Shown: positions 1-11,688, counted from the stretch's first letter. The stretch: 64,000 nt of DNA from Prostheceraeus crozeri (GCA_907163375.1 CAJQUW010005758.1:248001-312000); one strand, 5' to 3'. Numbers and translations are program-made. Notes: generated by a model from the letters alone, not told the origin.

Positions 1-171
1 GTACGTCTGGCTAAACTGCAAATACAACAAGTGTTATACAATATACAATCAGGATTGCATATTGTTAATGGCGAACAGCGTGTTTTATCAAACAGACATG
101 CACAATCAGAATATCATAATCCTAACGAAGGACAGGCTTTCGGTAATCTATTTACCTACACAAACATTTAA
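1..171 (+). CDS. Partial C-terminal coding exon, unknown protein
   Basis: An open + frame of 56 codons runs from the window edge to a TAA at 169-171, with an AATAAA-type signal about 30 bases later (near 202). It reads RLAKLQIQQVLYNIQSG and ends NLFTYTNI. The amphipathic KLQIQQVLYNIQ segment resembles the short BESS-type tail seen in MADF-BESS DNA-binding proteins, which in PIF/Harbinger transposons can accompany the transposase. That link is only suggested by the neighbouring Harbinger exons. It could equally be the last exon of an unrelated host gene. The 5' part lies outside the window. Confidence 0.35.
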   Translation, partial: VRLAKLQIQQVLYNIQSGLHIVNGEQRVLSNRHAQSEYHNPNEGQAFGNLFTYTNI

Positions 172-392
172 TTGATATTGCTGACTTGTGTTCTGTTGAA
201 TAAAAATATTGCCCTCAATGTTTTCTTTTAGTAAAATTTTCAAATGTTTTCTATTTTCAAATACACGTACATCGTCTTTTAATTATGATTTAAACTTGAA
301 TTATAGTGAAGAGCATTTCAATTATTCTTTATATATATAATGAATACAAATTACCTCACAGAGACGGATAAATATGATTAGGCCCAACTTAC

Positions 393-1350
393 TTTTATGT
401 AGCCTTCCAATGCTTTGCTGATGGCTCCTGCGGTTTCTATAACTATTTCTCCAACTAACTGATTCGATATCCGAAAAAGATATGACAAACTTCTGAATGT
501 TTCGCCTGTAATAAAAAATATAAAGTAGGTCCTATATTTAGATATCAGCATGGTGATTATACTACTTAAAACTTTTGTGTTATATAACAATCATGTACTG
601 TACGTTGCGTAGTTAATGCAATAGTGTTAATTTATGAAATATACAATACATTTAACATTTTAAAATATTTTAACATTTCTAAATATCTATTTGAAAAGTT
701 GAAAAGTTTCTTATCGTTTCTCATGATTAAGAGACTGTGCGCCGTATGCACAGTCGTCACTCAAGATGAAAGTCGAGATAAAATAAATCTAAACAGAAAA
801 TTATTTTCTTAATTTCGTCGTATTTTAGGAAGATAATTTACTTATCAAAAATGAATGAAGTAGGTATATATTTTGATATTCTGTATTACTCAGATTTAAA
901 AGTACATTTTATGCTATAAAATGTATACGTATACCTGTAATTCATATTCGATATAGCCTACCAAAAATTATCGAGAATAATTAACCTGCTCAAGAAATAA
1001 ATTGACTTGCTCTTACCTGTTGCCATAAAACGTAGAGTGACGGCTAGACGATCATGAGTAGGTACTGCCATTCTAAAGTTGGTATCCTTCTTTATGATCA
1101 TTGGTGCCACTAAATTATGCAGCTCGTCAAATGTTTCGGCATCCATCCGCATGAAATTTCGATACCGAGCACGATCACTTGCTCTAATCTCACTTATCAA
1201 GCAGTTGTAGGCTCCAAAATCTGTTCTCTTCTTCAACCAATCATGAGTCCAAACCTCCCGATCTTTCCTTCTTCTTCTCTTGCGAATAGTAATCGTTGAA
1301 ATTAAAGCATTTACACAGACCGCCGCAGCTGCACTCTCATACGAATCCAT
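393..1350 (-). CDS. PIF/Harbinger (HARBI1-like) transposase, two 5' exons
   Basis: Exon 1 runs from an ATG at 1350 to 1017 and exon 2 from 505 to 393. The donor ACAG|GTAAGA and acceptor TTATTACAG|GCGAAA split a Gly codon and restore one frame across a 511 bp intron. Exon 1 carries the conserved Harbinger N-terminal block (WLKKRTDFGAYNCL, YRNFMRMDAETFDEL, RLAVTLRFMATG). Exon 2 continues with ETFRSLSYLFRIS and ends at another good donor (GTAAGT). The catalytic DDE exons should follow but are not in 1-392, so they lie beyond the window or are lost. Upstream of Met1350 the frame stays open for 41 codons without looking conserved. Transposon-derived; a domesticated HARBI1-like gene cannot be excluded. 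Confidence 0.8.
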
Positions 1351-1473
1351 TTCAATCGTATTTTTGAAAATGGGCGGGATGCGGAAGCTGAATGAGATAT
1401 TATTCAGCATCGCTTGCAACAAAACGATAAGCAACGCAGTGTGTGCAGTTTCACGCCATTTGTATCCGGGCAA

Positions 1474-2489
1474 TCGCTTACGACAAAGATTTGAGTGGAA
1501 TCAGTGTGTGCATGTCAGTTGCTTACGATGAAGCGACCTCAATTGGAAGCGAGTTGCTTGTCGGAAGGAAATCGCTCCAGTGTGTATCAGGCTTTATGTC
1601 TACCGGCAAGGGAAAGACGATATTGCGACTATGATTGGAAGTTAGTGCGCTATCAGATAAATCAATGGGAACGACGCATCAACAAGTGTGTGTGTCGTGT
1701 GTGTAATGGAGCGAAGCAGCTGCTCCGCGCGCGAGCCAAACTTCATATGAGCGTTTATGATCTGACATTGAGACTTGAAAAATGACTAAGTTGTGCATTA
1801 TAATCAGGGCAAGATGAATGTAAAGTAATGATATTACTTTTCTGTAATATACATATTGGTAGCTAAATGTTTTATTGCCCTGCGTGGAAGGCACGGAGAA
1901 TACGCCACTGGCCAAGTTCATCAAAGAAATATTTGGTTTATGGGAAATTATCGTACATTTTGAAAAATCCTGTGGGAATGGTATTTCCCATCGGAATCCC
2001 GTGGGAATGGGATTTCCCAATGGAATTCCGTGGGAACGGGACGAAGGAATCTCGTGCCACGGCAAGCCTGAGTAATCCACGATCTGTCCAAACATGCATC
2101 ATTTACATAGTGGGGTACAACTATGTAAATGGGGGTTGCGACAATATCTGCAACGGCTTGACGTCGCTCCGGTAGTGCTGTATCATATGCAGGTTCTTGC
2201 TTCGGTGTGTTGATCATACTCGTATATCGTTTTCTGCGGAAATTTTTACATCAATTTACTCCTCTAGTCATTGGAAATACTACTGTGTGATTCATTTTTT
2301 GGAATAATTCATCTCTGAGGCTCTATCCTTCAATATTTCTTGCCAATCTATCCTGGAATCAGTGACATTGCGTGAGTTATATTCCACACTCTTGGTTGGC
2401 GCGGTGACAACTTGGCTGCGTAATATCTACGTCGTGCACGTGATTTCCGAAATTCCGGATTATTGATATCGTGATCATCGCTGTCGGCA
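1474..2489. other. Non-coding stretch with small repeats
   Basis: No convincing gene is seen. It holds a short minisatellite (1969-2041) and a 10 bp-arm hairpin at 2101-2130 (ATTTACATAG, 10-base loop, CTATGTAAAT). Open frames here overlap each other on both strands and show no family motif. Confidence 0.6.
1969..2041. repeat. Minisatellite, about 2.5 copies of a 30 bp unit
   Basis: The unit begins CCGTGGGAATGG and includes GGATTTCCCA. Copies differ by a few bases. It creates glycine/proline-rich open frames on both strands that should not be read as genes. Confidence 0.7.
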
Positions 2490-2499
2490 GCTGTTACGG

Positions 2500-2561
2500 T
2501 GGCCTAGTAGTTGCATAGGTCATCCAGTGCTGAGGTGCATTTCACGTGCTGGTTCGAGTCC
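2500..2561 (+). promoter_or_regulatory. tRNA-like A box and B box at the LINE 5' end
   Basis: TGGCCTAGTAGTTGCATAGG at 2500-2519 fits an RNA polymerase III A box, and GGTTCGAGTCC at 2551-2561 is a perfect B box. Their spacing is that of a tRNA gene. The T-arm stem pairs only partly (3 of 5), so this is not a functional tRNA but a tRNA-derived head, about 40 bases upstream of LINE ORF1. It could belong to a SINE-like sequence that happens to lie there. Confidence 0.7.
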
Positions 2562-2602
2562 CGGCTATTGGCTAACTTTTCTTTTTGATATTCCTTATAG
2601 CC

Positions 2603-3283
2603 ATGCCTCGAGAGAAAAAATCCGATTCTGTAAATGACTGCACATTTAATTTAAACGACATACGATCTCTAATTCAATCATCAGAATCTAAGGTTATATC
2701 TGCCTTGAAATCTGAAATAAAGGATCTGAAAGACACAATTGGCACTCTTACCAAACGTGTTGAAATCCTGGAAGAATCGTATGGTAATATAAAATCCGAG
2801 TTTCGAAATTTTCCCGCCCATCTATCTGAGACCATTATTCAGGAATGTGAACAGCGTCGGAGAAGGGAATTGAATTTAATCATCAGTGGCTTGGACGAAA
2901 CTACGACCGGGTCGCCTGATGAACGATGTTCTTACGATATGAAGAAAATTGATGAAATAATCACTGAATTGGATTTGAATGCTGAGGTTGAAGTGCTTGA
3001 AACCCGTAGAATCGGCAGACCTAACTCGAATTTGAGCGGTCGGCGCCTTCTACTGGTGAAAGTGAAATCCATTGATGAGAAGTATAAATTGATCAAGAAA
3101 TCTAATGTTTTGCGAAACTCTCTTATGTTCAAGTCAGTTTATATAAACCAGGACCTCACTCCTCTGCAACAGCAATCTAGAAAAGAACTGAGTATTGAAC
3201 TCAAGAGTCGGCGGGCGAATGGCAAGGACGTGGTAATTTACAGGAACTCAGTGATTCCAAGATCCCAAAGGAATTTTCATTAA
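2603..3283 (+). CDS. LINE ORF1 protein (coiled coil, nucleic-acid binding)
   Basis: 226 residues from ATG 2603 (the first ATG of the frame). A heptad-like coiled coil covers about residues 20-70 (LKSEIKDLKDTIGTLTKRVE). It is followed by RRRELNLIISGLDE and the basic segments RRIGRP, RRLLLVKVKS and QQQSRKELSIELKSRR, the layout of ORF1 proteins that form trimers and coat LINE RNA in this clade. No zinc knuckle is visible. The frame is intact and ends 16 bases before ORF2, so ORF2 is probably reached by re-initiation. Role inferred from position and layout. Confidence 0.8.
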   Translation: MPREKKSDSVNDCTFNLNDIRSLIQSSESKVISALKSEIKDLKDTIGTLTKRVEILEESYGNIKSEFRNFPAHLSETIIQECEQRRRRELNLIISGLDETTTGSPDERCSYDMKKIDEIITELDLNAEVEVLETRRIGRPNSNLSGRRLLLVKVKSIDEKYKLIKKSNVLRNSLMFKSVYINQDLTPLQQQSRKELSIELKSRRANGKDVVIYRNSVIPRSQRNFH

Positions 3284-3299
3284 ATTTTTACCCAGCAAA

Positions 3300-5789
3300 A
3301 TGCCCTCAATTCTCCTTATTAATGCTCAATCCTTACTTCCTAAATTCGATGAATTGTGTGTTATGACTTCCATTTTGAAACCTACCATCGCTATCATATG
3401 TGAGTCTTGGTTATCTCCTTTGATTTCGAATGACTGGATTTCGTTACCTGGATTTCACTCACCCTTCAGAAATGATCGTTGCGACGGACGTAAAGGAGGA
3501 GGCGTTATTACCTACGTAATTAACACAATTTCGTGCCAAGTTTTTCAAACTGAATCATCCTGTTCATTTTCCGTTGAGGATGTCTGGTTATATCTTTCAA
3601 ATCAGAAAATTTTGTTGATATCGATCTACATTCCTCCCAATCTATTGGTATCTCAATATAATGAATTACATAATTATTTGACAAGTAATATCGAATTGTT
3701 CTTAGATACCAATGAAGCAAAAGTTGTCATTGCAGGTGATTTGAATAGATTTCCGTCTACTAACTTACAGCAACTATTTGATTTGGATGGAACAGTGAAC
3801 GAGCCTACTCGTGGAGATGCAATCCTTGACCAAATTCTCATGGATAAGTGTCTCATTCCATTGTATCATGATGCTCAAGTTGGTCCCGGAATTGGTTATT
3901 CTGATCATAGATCTGTTTACATTCAGACAAAGGACGGAATTTCCTCGAATACTACTCTCAGGAAAGTCTATGATTTTCGGTCGAGCAATATTGTGAAATT
4001 TTGCAATGTGATAGAATCATATCCTTGGCAGACTTTCTACCGTTCTGACCTTTCTATTGATGAAAAGTGTGACTGGTTTTACTCAGTCATTTATGATTCG
4101 CTGAATTCCATTCCTTTTTCACTAATTCCCTTCAGTGAACATGACAAACCCTGGATCTCTCCTGTGATAAAGGATCTAATAAATAAGAGATACCAAGCTT
4201 TCAGGGCAGGTGATTATGGTTTGTATGACCATTTCAAATCTAAAGTCAAGGAGGAGATTGAGAAGTCGAAAAGGAAATGGGCTTATCAAACAAAAAACAA
4301 GAAAGGAGGTTTATGGAAAATCGCCAGCAACTATCTGAGTAGCAGGAAAACTTCGTCGTTGAGTTCGCTGATTCGATCTTACCCTTCGTATGAAGATGCT
4401 GCTGATGCAATGAGCGGGGCTTTCTCTGAGTCATGGTCGGCCGCACCAAACTGGGACTGTATCTCATCGGAAATACGTGAGAGCTCTTTGCCTGAGTCTT
4501 CTACAGATTGGTCACCTGATGTTTCAATCCAAACAGTCCGCCATTTCCTTGAATGCCTTAAAGACTGTGAAGCTACAGGTAGTGATAATTTGCCGCCTAG
4601 ATTATTGCGTTGTGCAAGTGACTGCCTTGCAGGCCCACTTACCCACCTCATTGCCTTATCCATAGAATCATGTACCATACCTGCGCGATGGAAGCATGCC
4701 AACATAACCCCTGTTCCTAAAAGAAGAACAGGATCGCTTAACGTACGCCTCGACTTAAGACCTATTTCTGTTCTGCCGACATTTTCTAAGATCCTCGAGA
4801 GATGTGTGCTAGGCAGCATTAAAGATGTTTTGGTGGAATCGTATGGGCAATCTCAATTTGGCTTTCGACCAAATTGCTCCACTGTTCATGCACATGTATT
4901 TTTGCAAGAATTCATCACGCAGCAGCTAGAATCGGACGATAATTCGGCTGTTTTACTTACGTCGTTTGACATGAGGAAAGCCTTCGATTCTTTACAACAC
5001 GAATCCCTTCTCAAGTCGCTCCAACGGTCAAATCTCCCACCCCGTTTCATCGCATGGTGCGCAAACTTTTTACAGAATCGTACCCAATGTGTCCGCCTTG
5101 ATAATGGTTGTGTAAGCTCGACTAAAAGGATTACATCGGGCGTCCCACAAGGCTCCGTGTTGTCCCCGTATATTTTCTGCCTTCACGTCAGCTCATTGTT
5201 ACCTCACGCTTCATTTGCTAAGATTATTAAATATGCCGATGATGTCATGACTGTTCTCCCATTATCCAAAGACAAGACCGCGAGTGTTGACCATATAATC
5301 AATGATGAAATTATACATATCAGTGAGTGGTGTACCAGGAATGGGTTACTTTTGAATTCTGATGAAACTAAAGTTATTGCCTTCAGGAAACAGTCTGTCT
5401 ATATTAGCTGTTCGTATCCCTTAGAACCATCTGTAAAAATTCTTGGTGTTATTTATGAACCCTCAATGTCATGGGATGCACATGTGACATATATTTGTAA
5501 GAAAGCGTCTATGAATATTTTTGTACTCAGACGACTGAAAATATTTTTAACAAAACGCGACTTGATTACTTTATATCAGGCATTCATTGTTAGTATCCTT
5601 GAATATTGTAATCCAATTTTCGTAGGCAGAACTAAGCAGAACTGCGAAAAAATCGAAAAGATCCAACGGCAGTGTCATCGCATTATTTGTGGAAAAGAAT
5701 GCAAGGACGAATGTTTACCTTTGCTATCTTTGCGCCGGCAGAATCAGGCACTTAAGTTTTTTCATCGTATGGAACATCCTTCCGATTAA
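3300..5789 (+). CDS. LINE ORF2: AP-type endonuclease and reverse transcriptase
   Basis: 829 residues. The N-terminal endonuclease/phosphatase domain (about 1-210) shows NAQSLLPKFDEL, ESWLS, GGGVITYV, AGDLNRFP and the SDHRSV signature. The reverse transcriptase (about 430-720) shows FDMRKAFDSL (motif A), SGVPQGSVLSPY and KYADDVMTV (motif C, catalytic DD). Together these nick target DNA and prime cDNA synthesis there. The TAA at 5787-5789 looks premature: the same frame stays open for 40 more codons to 5912 and reads into a C-terminal region resembling that of the LINE at 25985-27193. The copy is therefore nearly intact with one late nonsense change. Confidence 0.93.
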   Translation: MPSILLINAQSLLPKFDELCVMTSILKPTIAIICESWLSPLISNDWISLPGFHSPFRNDRCDGRKGGGVITYVINTISCQVFQTESSCSFSVEDVWLYLSNQKILLISIYIPPNLLVSQYNELHNYLTSNIELFLDTNEAKVVIAGDLNRFPSTNLQQLFDLDGTVNEPTRGDAILDQILMDKCLIPLYHDAQVGPGIGYSDHRSVYIQTKDGISSNTTLRKVYDFRSSNIVKFCNVIESYPWQTFYRSDLSIDEKCDWFYSVIYDSLNSIPFSLIPFSEHDKPWISPVIKDLINKRYQAFRAGDYGLYDHFKSKVKEEIEKSKRKWAYQTKNKKGGLWKIASNYLSSRKTSSLSSLIRSYPSYEDAADAMSGAFSESWSAAPNWDCISSEIRESSLPESSTDWSPDVSIQTVRHFLECLKDCEATGSDNLPPRLLRCASDCLAGPLTHLIALSIESCTIPARWKHANITPVPKRRTGSLNVRLDLRPISVLPTFSKILERCVLGSIKDVLVESYGQSQFGFRPNCSTVHAHVFLQEFITQQLESDDNSAVLLTSFDMRKAFDSLQHESLLKSLQRSNLPPRFIAWCANFLQNRTQCVRLDNGCVSSTKRITSGVPQGSVLSPYIFCLHVSSLLPHASFAKIIKYADDVMTVLPLSKDKTASVDHIINDEIIHISEWCTRNGLLLNSDETKVIAFRKQSVYISCSYPLEPSVKILGVIYEPSMSWDAHVTYICKKASMNIFVLRRLKIFLTKRDLITLYQAFIVSILEYCNPIFVGRTKQNCEKIEKIQRQCHRIICGKECKDECLPLLSLRRQNQALKFFHRMEHPSD

Positions 5790-6057
5790 CTCCATGAACT
5801 ATTTCCCAAACGGCTCCCTTTCTCTAGAAAACTTTGTGTTCCACTTATGAAGACTAAACGTAGACATGCTTCTTTCATCCCCAGCTGTATAAGTCTTTCA
5901 AACTCTGTATAAGCGCTGCCTACTCGATCGTGTTCGGTGTACATGTGTATTTTTAGTGACTGATGCTACTTACCTGTAACTTGAAATTATTCGCAACCTG
6001 TGACTTGTAAAGATGTGATTTCCATTATGAAATAAAAACGTTTATTATTATTATTAT

Positions 6058-6603
6058 TATGATAGTGTGGTCCCTAAAATTCCTGTGGTCCCGACATCTA
6101 AAACACACATTTATCCAAACTAAGTCTATATTTCTTCAACTACAAGACATACCACTCCGAGAGGTGCAAAAGAGCGTTGTAAAAGGCCTCATCATGAATC
6201 TTACCGAAGCGTTGGCGCCACATGAATTCGTCAAGGTGACCGGGCAGCATTGTTGAGTGAACACCTAGCATTCCCTTGAATTTTCGCTTGGCATTGCGCC
6301 ACATGTTCTCGATGTTGTTGGTGTGAGCACCGGTATCGGGATCAACAAAATTCTGACTATGATTGACAGTCACGTGTCATCATTTGATTGAAAGTCATTT
6401 GCGGTAGCCTCGTCAACACGTAGGGAGGCGGCGTCAGTCAACTTCATGGTCGGCGAAAAAGTGGCTGCTCGCCACGCGTGCGACATTCAGCACACCGGGT
6501 GCGTTGCCATGGCAATGATGACGATGATGACTAAGTGCAAGAGAGGTTACACGTTTACTACGAACCCTGTAATGTCGGCAGTATGAGGGACCACACTATC
6601 ATA
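6058..6603 (-). mobile_element. Merlin/IS1595-like element, internally deleted
   Basis: Inverted repeats TATGATAGTGTGGTCCCT (from 6058) and its complement (ending 6603) enclose about 545 bp. Inside, a - strand fragment at 6140-6373 reads VNHSQNFVDPDTGAHTNNIE, the C-terminal end of an ISXO2/IS1595-type DDE transposase with the last catalytic Glu in NIENMW. The first two catalytic positions are missing. This is a non-autonomous remnant of a Merlin-type transposon. Its left end coincides with the tail of the LINE, so the true target duplication is obscured. Confidence 0.75.
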
Positions 6604-6813
6604 GTTGTACCCATAGTGGAACTTACAATAGTGGATGTTAGTGACCCATCTCCTGTTGTAATCTTATTCTCTCGGTTGTCGTTAGGGGCCATTCGTAAAT
6701 CACGTGATGGTAAAGTGCTCAATGATGTTCTCATCGAACCCCTTCCCATTAATCAAGTGATGAATCTATTATATATAATAATCTATAATCAGATGAATCC
6801 ATGAACAATGTAT

Positions 6814-7440
6814 GGTACTTATGGGTTATCTCCCCCCCCCCACGTTTTTAAATTTGTCTAAAATCCGCAAAAATGAATCAATCGTTGCAAAACTTCAGAG
6901 ACACGTATTTGAGTGTATTTTCTACCAACATGCAGAATTTTACGCAAATCGGACAAGTGCTTTTTGAATTAGAGACGATGACGTGAAGTGTAGTGATGTC
7001 AGCAGCTTGATCTGACTTCGCCTGACCTCATCGTCTCAAAAGATAGCACTAGGTCAACAAAGTCATGTCGCGACAACTCTAGAAGTGATGATGACCCAGA
7101 CCACATCCTTTACACTAATATCCTTAACTGAAGAAAGGTGTGGTGGGGAAGTGGTCGTGGGAAGATTTCAAATAGCAATGGATGAGACGGAAAGAGAACA
7201 ATGCGCACACAAGTAACAATAATGCGTCAAACAGACAAAGTCAGATCAAGCTGCTGACATCGTTACACTTCACGTCATCGTCTATAATTCAAAAAGTAAT
7301 TGTCAGATTTGCATGATTATTTTTTTTGAATGTGGGTAGAAAATATACTCAAATACGTGTCTCTGAAGTTTTGCGACGATTGATTCATTTTTACGGATTT
7401 TAGACAAATTTGAAAACATGGGGGATAACCCATAAGTACC
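6814..7440. mobile_element. Foldback MITE, copy 1 (GGTACTTATGGG family)
   Basis: 627 bp whose two ends are long inverted repeats starting GGTACTTATGGGTTATC. It is flanked by a perfect 8 bp direct repeat CAATGTAT (6806-6813 and 7441-7448). No coding capacity. The 8 bp duplication fits hAT, P or Merlin-type transposases, but the terminal sequence is not the usual hAT CAGNG, so the superfamily is open. Related copies lie at 57186-57809 and, decayed, at 61130-61700. Confidence 0.9.
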
Positions 7441-7499
7441 CAATGTATATCTCAGCCGTATGCTAGAGACACTTCATGATGTTCCAAAATAGCTTCTCA

Positions 7500-8220
7500 A
7501 TTATGGTATTACTTCTGCTATAATGGAAGAAATTATCTTGAAATCGTTCAAATTTGGTAAATCCCCTGATCACCATGGACTCTGTACTGAACGCTTATTT
7601 ACGCACGTGACCTGATCTTACTCGAAGTGATGCTTCTAACTGGTCATTATTCAGCCTCCTTAAAAGTGAATATGTACCGGCATACACCAATATTGAAGGT
7701 CGATAATAAAAGTCGCTTCCAATCAACAACAAATTTCCATGGAATCGCCGTAGCACCTCTAGAGAATAAAATTGAAGGAGTAATATTTAGTGTGTCATAA
7801 CGAATTGATGTCAAAGTACCTACTTAATATAGTCACTTATCTTATACAAATTGCACCTCTTTCGTGATTGCATTACTATTAGATGCATCGAAGGTATTTG
7901 ACAAGCTACTTCAGTCATTGTGGAATCTATTGGAACGCCTATATTTATTTGACGTACAACAAAGGTGCAAAGTTGATGAAGTTAAAATGTACTACAACTA
8001 CTCAAAAGGAGTGAAAAGGAAAAAGATATCATCATGTACGAAGTTAAATAGATGCCTTTATCAAATCAATGCGCCTCTCACAAATGGGATGTAGGATTTC
8101 AACCAGTTTTTATGGGTTTTTTCGCTGACGATCTAACCCTTCGCTCCCCGACAATAGACGGGATTTCGGATATGTTAGCAACCATCAAACGTTACGCAGA
8201 CCTGCATTAAATATCATATA
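7500..8220 (+). pseudogene. Decayed LINE reverse transcriptase
   Basis: Scattered pieces in shifting frames match a reverse transcriptase in order: FKFGKSPDHHGLCTERL (fingers), ALLLDASKVFDK (motif A, near 7864) and FADDLTLRSPTIDG (motif C, near 8121). Many stops and frame changes separate them. This is an old relic with no functional frame. It is a different lineage from the LINE at 2.5-6.1 kb, judging by the FADD box. Confidence 0.65.
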
Positions 8221-11200
8221 TATTTCACAGTGCAATAATCTCTTTGATTATTGCTTCCGTAATAAAGTTAATGCTTTCCAAAGAGTGCATAAAATTCAAG
8301 GAATGCAATAATCAGTCTATCCTCTAAATCTGTGAAGGTGATCTGCCATGATATGAAAAATGTCGCAGAGCAATATTTTTTATTTTGCCCTTCTGGGAGT
8401 GCAGGGACAAATTTTCATAGAAATATTCGTATAATCACATTGGTTATTGGACATTTGCCATAGATTTAGAACAGCGGTTCTCAAGGGGGGCGTTGGGTAC
8501 GAAGGGGCGGTAAGGGGGTATTTTGCTTATTACGAGTATTGTTACATCTTGACCTGTCCATGCACATTACAATATACACTGTACATGTACATCTTCAGAG
8601 TAAGCGCTCTGAAGCCGCCAATGCCAAATTAGGGGGAGTTCAGCTTGATTGCTTCTGCAAAGTCACGTGACTACATTGCACATTACTTCGCACCGCGATA
8701 TGATTTTTCCCATGGACAAAAACGCGGCAGACTTTGACATTCGTAGATACATTGCTTCGTCTAAGGTCGAACGACCGAAAGTTGAAAGAGTAGATACTTT
8801 TTTGGTAGATGGTCTGCTGTGAAATGGAGGAGAAATTAACTTTCTTTGGAGTGTTGTGAAGTCTTGTTTAACTTGTTTCCACTGCCCGGTTGTAGAAGGC
8901 TCATTCAGCATCCGTGCTTGACGTTAGAAATCTTTTACTCAACTGATGATCAGTTATCACCTTTTGGTCAAGAAGCTTTCTAGGGAATGAACCAAAGCGT
9001 TTTAGGCGTTCCATTGAAGACGCTGGTCAACTCAAAACTACTAAAAAATGTTGCAGTATAGCAAAATTTTGATGAATTCACGTGATTCTTCCAAGCGAAG
9101 ATCCGTTGTTTTGGCTGGAGAGAACGTCAAAGAAAAGAAAAGGAAGAACATGAAAAATCATTAAATGTCCTAATTGAAAGGAGAAAATTGACGATGTTTG
9201 AACTACTGAATACCTTCATGTTCAGGTTAAGAGGGACAACGATGCGAGCTGCAGAGTGACTACAAGCGGTCTGATCTAGGTGACCCAAGCGATCTGCACG
9301 AATGACTCTTCCAACCATGTGAAAGGTAGACGTGTGTGCAAATGGCAAAGCGTACAAAAAATTTCATTTCATTTCACCTTTCAAATAGAAAGTTGTTCCA
9401 GCATTGATGTAAATCATCTTGGATTTTGCATGTACAAACTAGATGACATACTTAGGGATGTTTAAAATCGAGACTTGATGGTGAGCTGTGTGCATGCTTT
9501 AAATGTTCAATGTATAGCGTCACGGCCGGCATTTTCTTGAATTTCTCAAGTTTTATTTAGCAATCCATCAACACATCCAATTGAACTAAGTTGTCATCGC
9601 TATTTTTTAAAACGAGAAAAATACATTTACTCACCTTCTTGGACGAAAAGTTCTCAAATTCATCGAAATTTTAGAGTAATTCAGTCAGATAAGCTTACAG
9701 CACATCTTGTGCAATTGTGTTACCACTGTCAGGGCTCCAAGTCTTCCGGGATTTCCCGGATTTTCTGCGTTTTGTGGTTTCACGAGATTCAGCAAATGTC
9801 TCCCTCCCGACGCTATATAATAAATATCTACAATGTACAGATTCTTTCTTGTTAGCGTGCGATATTGCGTATAAAATTTCGTTTCCTTGCATGTCATAGA
9901 ACCTTATTTGAGCCAGTGAAAGACGGCTATCAGTCACAAAACATTATAAAATATTAATTATTGTTTTGCTGTTTGACATGCTTGCTAAATTAAATAACTG
10001 AAACACAATTTAGATGAAACTCTTTGCATAGGAAAGAGTGTTTTTTATATCCTTGAGCAGATAATTGCACGAAGGTGTGTGGATATTTAACCATAAATCA
10101 AAGAAAAACACTTTTTGCGGCGAAAGCAAAGAGCAATCCCTCTTTATTAATTGGTCGATCTCCATTCGAGTTAGAAGTATGGACATGGACGGTACTTCGG
10201 CGTTCATTTTTATACTTTTTACCTATGATTGGAAATGATATCATTTTATTTTTTTTATAATGAAAATATACCATTATTTAGTGAAATATACGCAGGTCTA
10301 CACCGTAAATAGATCTAGTCATGCGAATCGATACACATTGCTGTCATGCTACTTTTACTGCTCTTAGCAATGAAATTAAAATTAGATTGCATGCAGCATC
10401 GATAGGTTCCAAATAATGGAAGACCGAAGAAAGCAATTTAGTCATACAAAGCTTCTTGTATATCAAAACGAAGGTAGGGCCTTTGGCCCATACATTAGAC
10501 ATCGCAAATTAGACACACGAATTACAAATCTGTCTACAATATACAGTTGGTTAGGTCAACAGTTATCTAAAGTACGAAAAAAAGGCTTCGCGTTATATTC
10601 GTGTGAGTCACATCTGCTTCTTAGCTCACCTGCAGTCCTGCATTGTTTAACAATCTGTGTGATAAACAGACTGACAAACAATAGCCTGTTGCTTTTTGAT
10701 TTTATCACTGCCGATCTTTGCTTTTAATTCAATAGAGATAGACCTGATAATAAAGGAGACTTTGCTCTTTGCTTTCGTCGTAGATATTTCTGTTATCTCT
10801 CATCGTTTTGTCAGCTGTGATAGACACCTGACATCGAAACCTGCTGAACCTCCTGCCAGCGCTACGATATTGTATTTACGAAAAATGAATGTGATTTATG
10901 CAGTTCATCTTGCGAAGAGACTTCATACTTGCATCTGTCCTATTCTGAACGCCTAATTAAGCTTGCAATGAAGATAGATAAAAATATAACATAAGATGTA
11001 AGTGAATTTGAAATTGACAGACTTACTGGGTGCATGAATAGCGAATACCCTTCAAATTTCATTCCTTGCTCCTTTACTCATTTTTCGTAATGCTATTTTT
11101 CCGGGATTACCTTTTCATTCAACTTCGAACCTTGACCACTGCATCAATCCGAATCCACATCAGTTTTTATCTTGGATGTCTCAGCTTGCCTAATCGCTTA

Positions 11201-11688
11201 GTTTATGTCGTTCAATCACAGTTCACTTTATAATTATTTGTAGGCGTAGGGATGTCTTTCTATCACTATTTAGCCACAACGTCATACGCGTCACACATTT
11301 TTTCTTCACTGATATTTTCCGGCCTCGGAAAATAGCTTGTGTCTCATGCGTGCATGTATAGGAATACGTTCACATGATGAATAATTTCATTGCAGCCATA
11401 TTTGTACCACAGGGTCAAATAAATCGAAAGTAGCTGACTCGAATTAGTGATCTTTATTGGTCTCACAAGTAAAAGATTGAAATAAAAGGGCTTCGGCTTC
11501 CTGTGCCTTCTATAGTCGAATGGGCAAATGGCTTTTTTACCACACTTGTGATATGCATCGCCTGATTCGCAGACTGGTCAATTAAGAAGTTATATTTGTA
11601 ATTTTATCGTGGTCCTGAGCGATCTTTTTAATATCATCATTATGCATAATGTGTCGACTTGTAATAACGCGTGTATCTTAATTTTCAG
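8221..11688. other. Upstream/intronic DNA, no gene recognised
   Basis: About 3.5 kb with only short, unconvincing frames. Near 8470 the string CAGCGGTTCTCAAG looks like one end of a hAT-type MITE, but no partner was found. Near 9728 CAGGGCTCCAAG is another possible single hAT end. The missing 5' exon(s) of the phosphatase gene could lie here or further left; no start exon could be singled out. Confidence 0.5.

Larger units (their letters stand above)
2490..6058 (+). mobile_element. LINE retrotransposon of the CR1/L2-like group, nearly full length
   Basis: Two ORFs in the order expected of a two-ORF LINE (ORF1, 16 bp gap, then endonuclease plus reverse transcriptase) are followed by a 3' UTR with AATAAAAACG and a terminal (ATT)n tail at about 6042-6060. 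The 5' end carries a tRNA-like promoter block. The 3' tail runs straight into the inverted repeat of the next element, so no target duplication could be defined. The 5' limit is approximate. A second, 5'-truncated LINE of the same general type lies at 25985-27193 on the other strand. Confidence 0.85.

Noticed and set aside
1495-2217. Several overlapping small frames around the minisatellite
   Set aside because: They overlap on both strands, follow the repeat unit and carry no motif.
2500-2561. Functional tRNA gene
   Set aside because: Box sequences fit but the T stem pairs poorly and no acceptor stem is seen.
8663-8911. Possible hAT transposase end near 8830-8910
   Set aside because: Resemblance to the dimerisation block is weak and stops are frequent.
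9685-9937. hAT end CAGGGCTCCAAG
   Set aside because: No matching opposite end or duplication found.
10416-10956. Candidate 5' exons for the phosphatase
   Set aside because: Open frames lack similarity to the family's N-terminus and suitable splice donors in phase.
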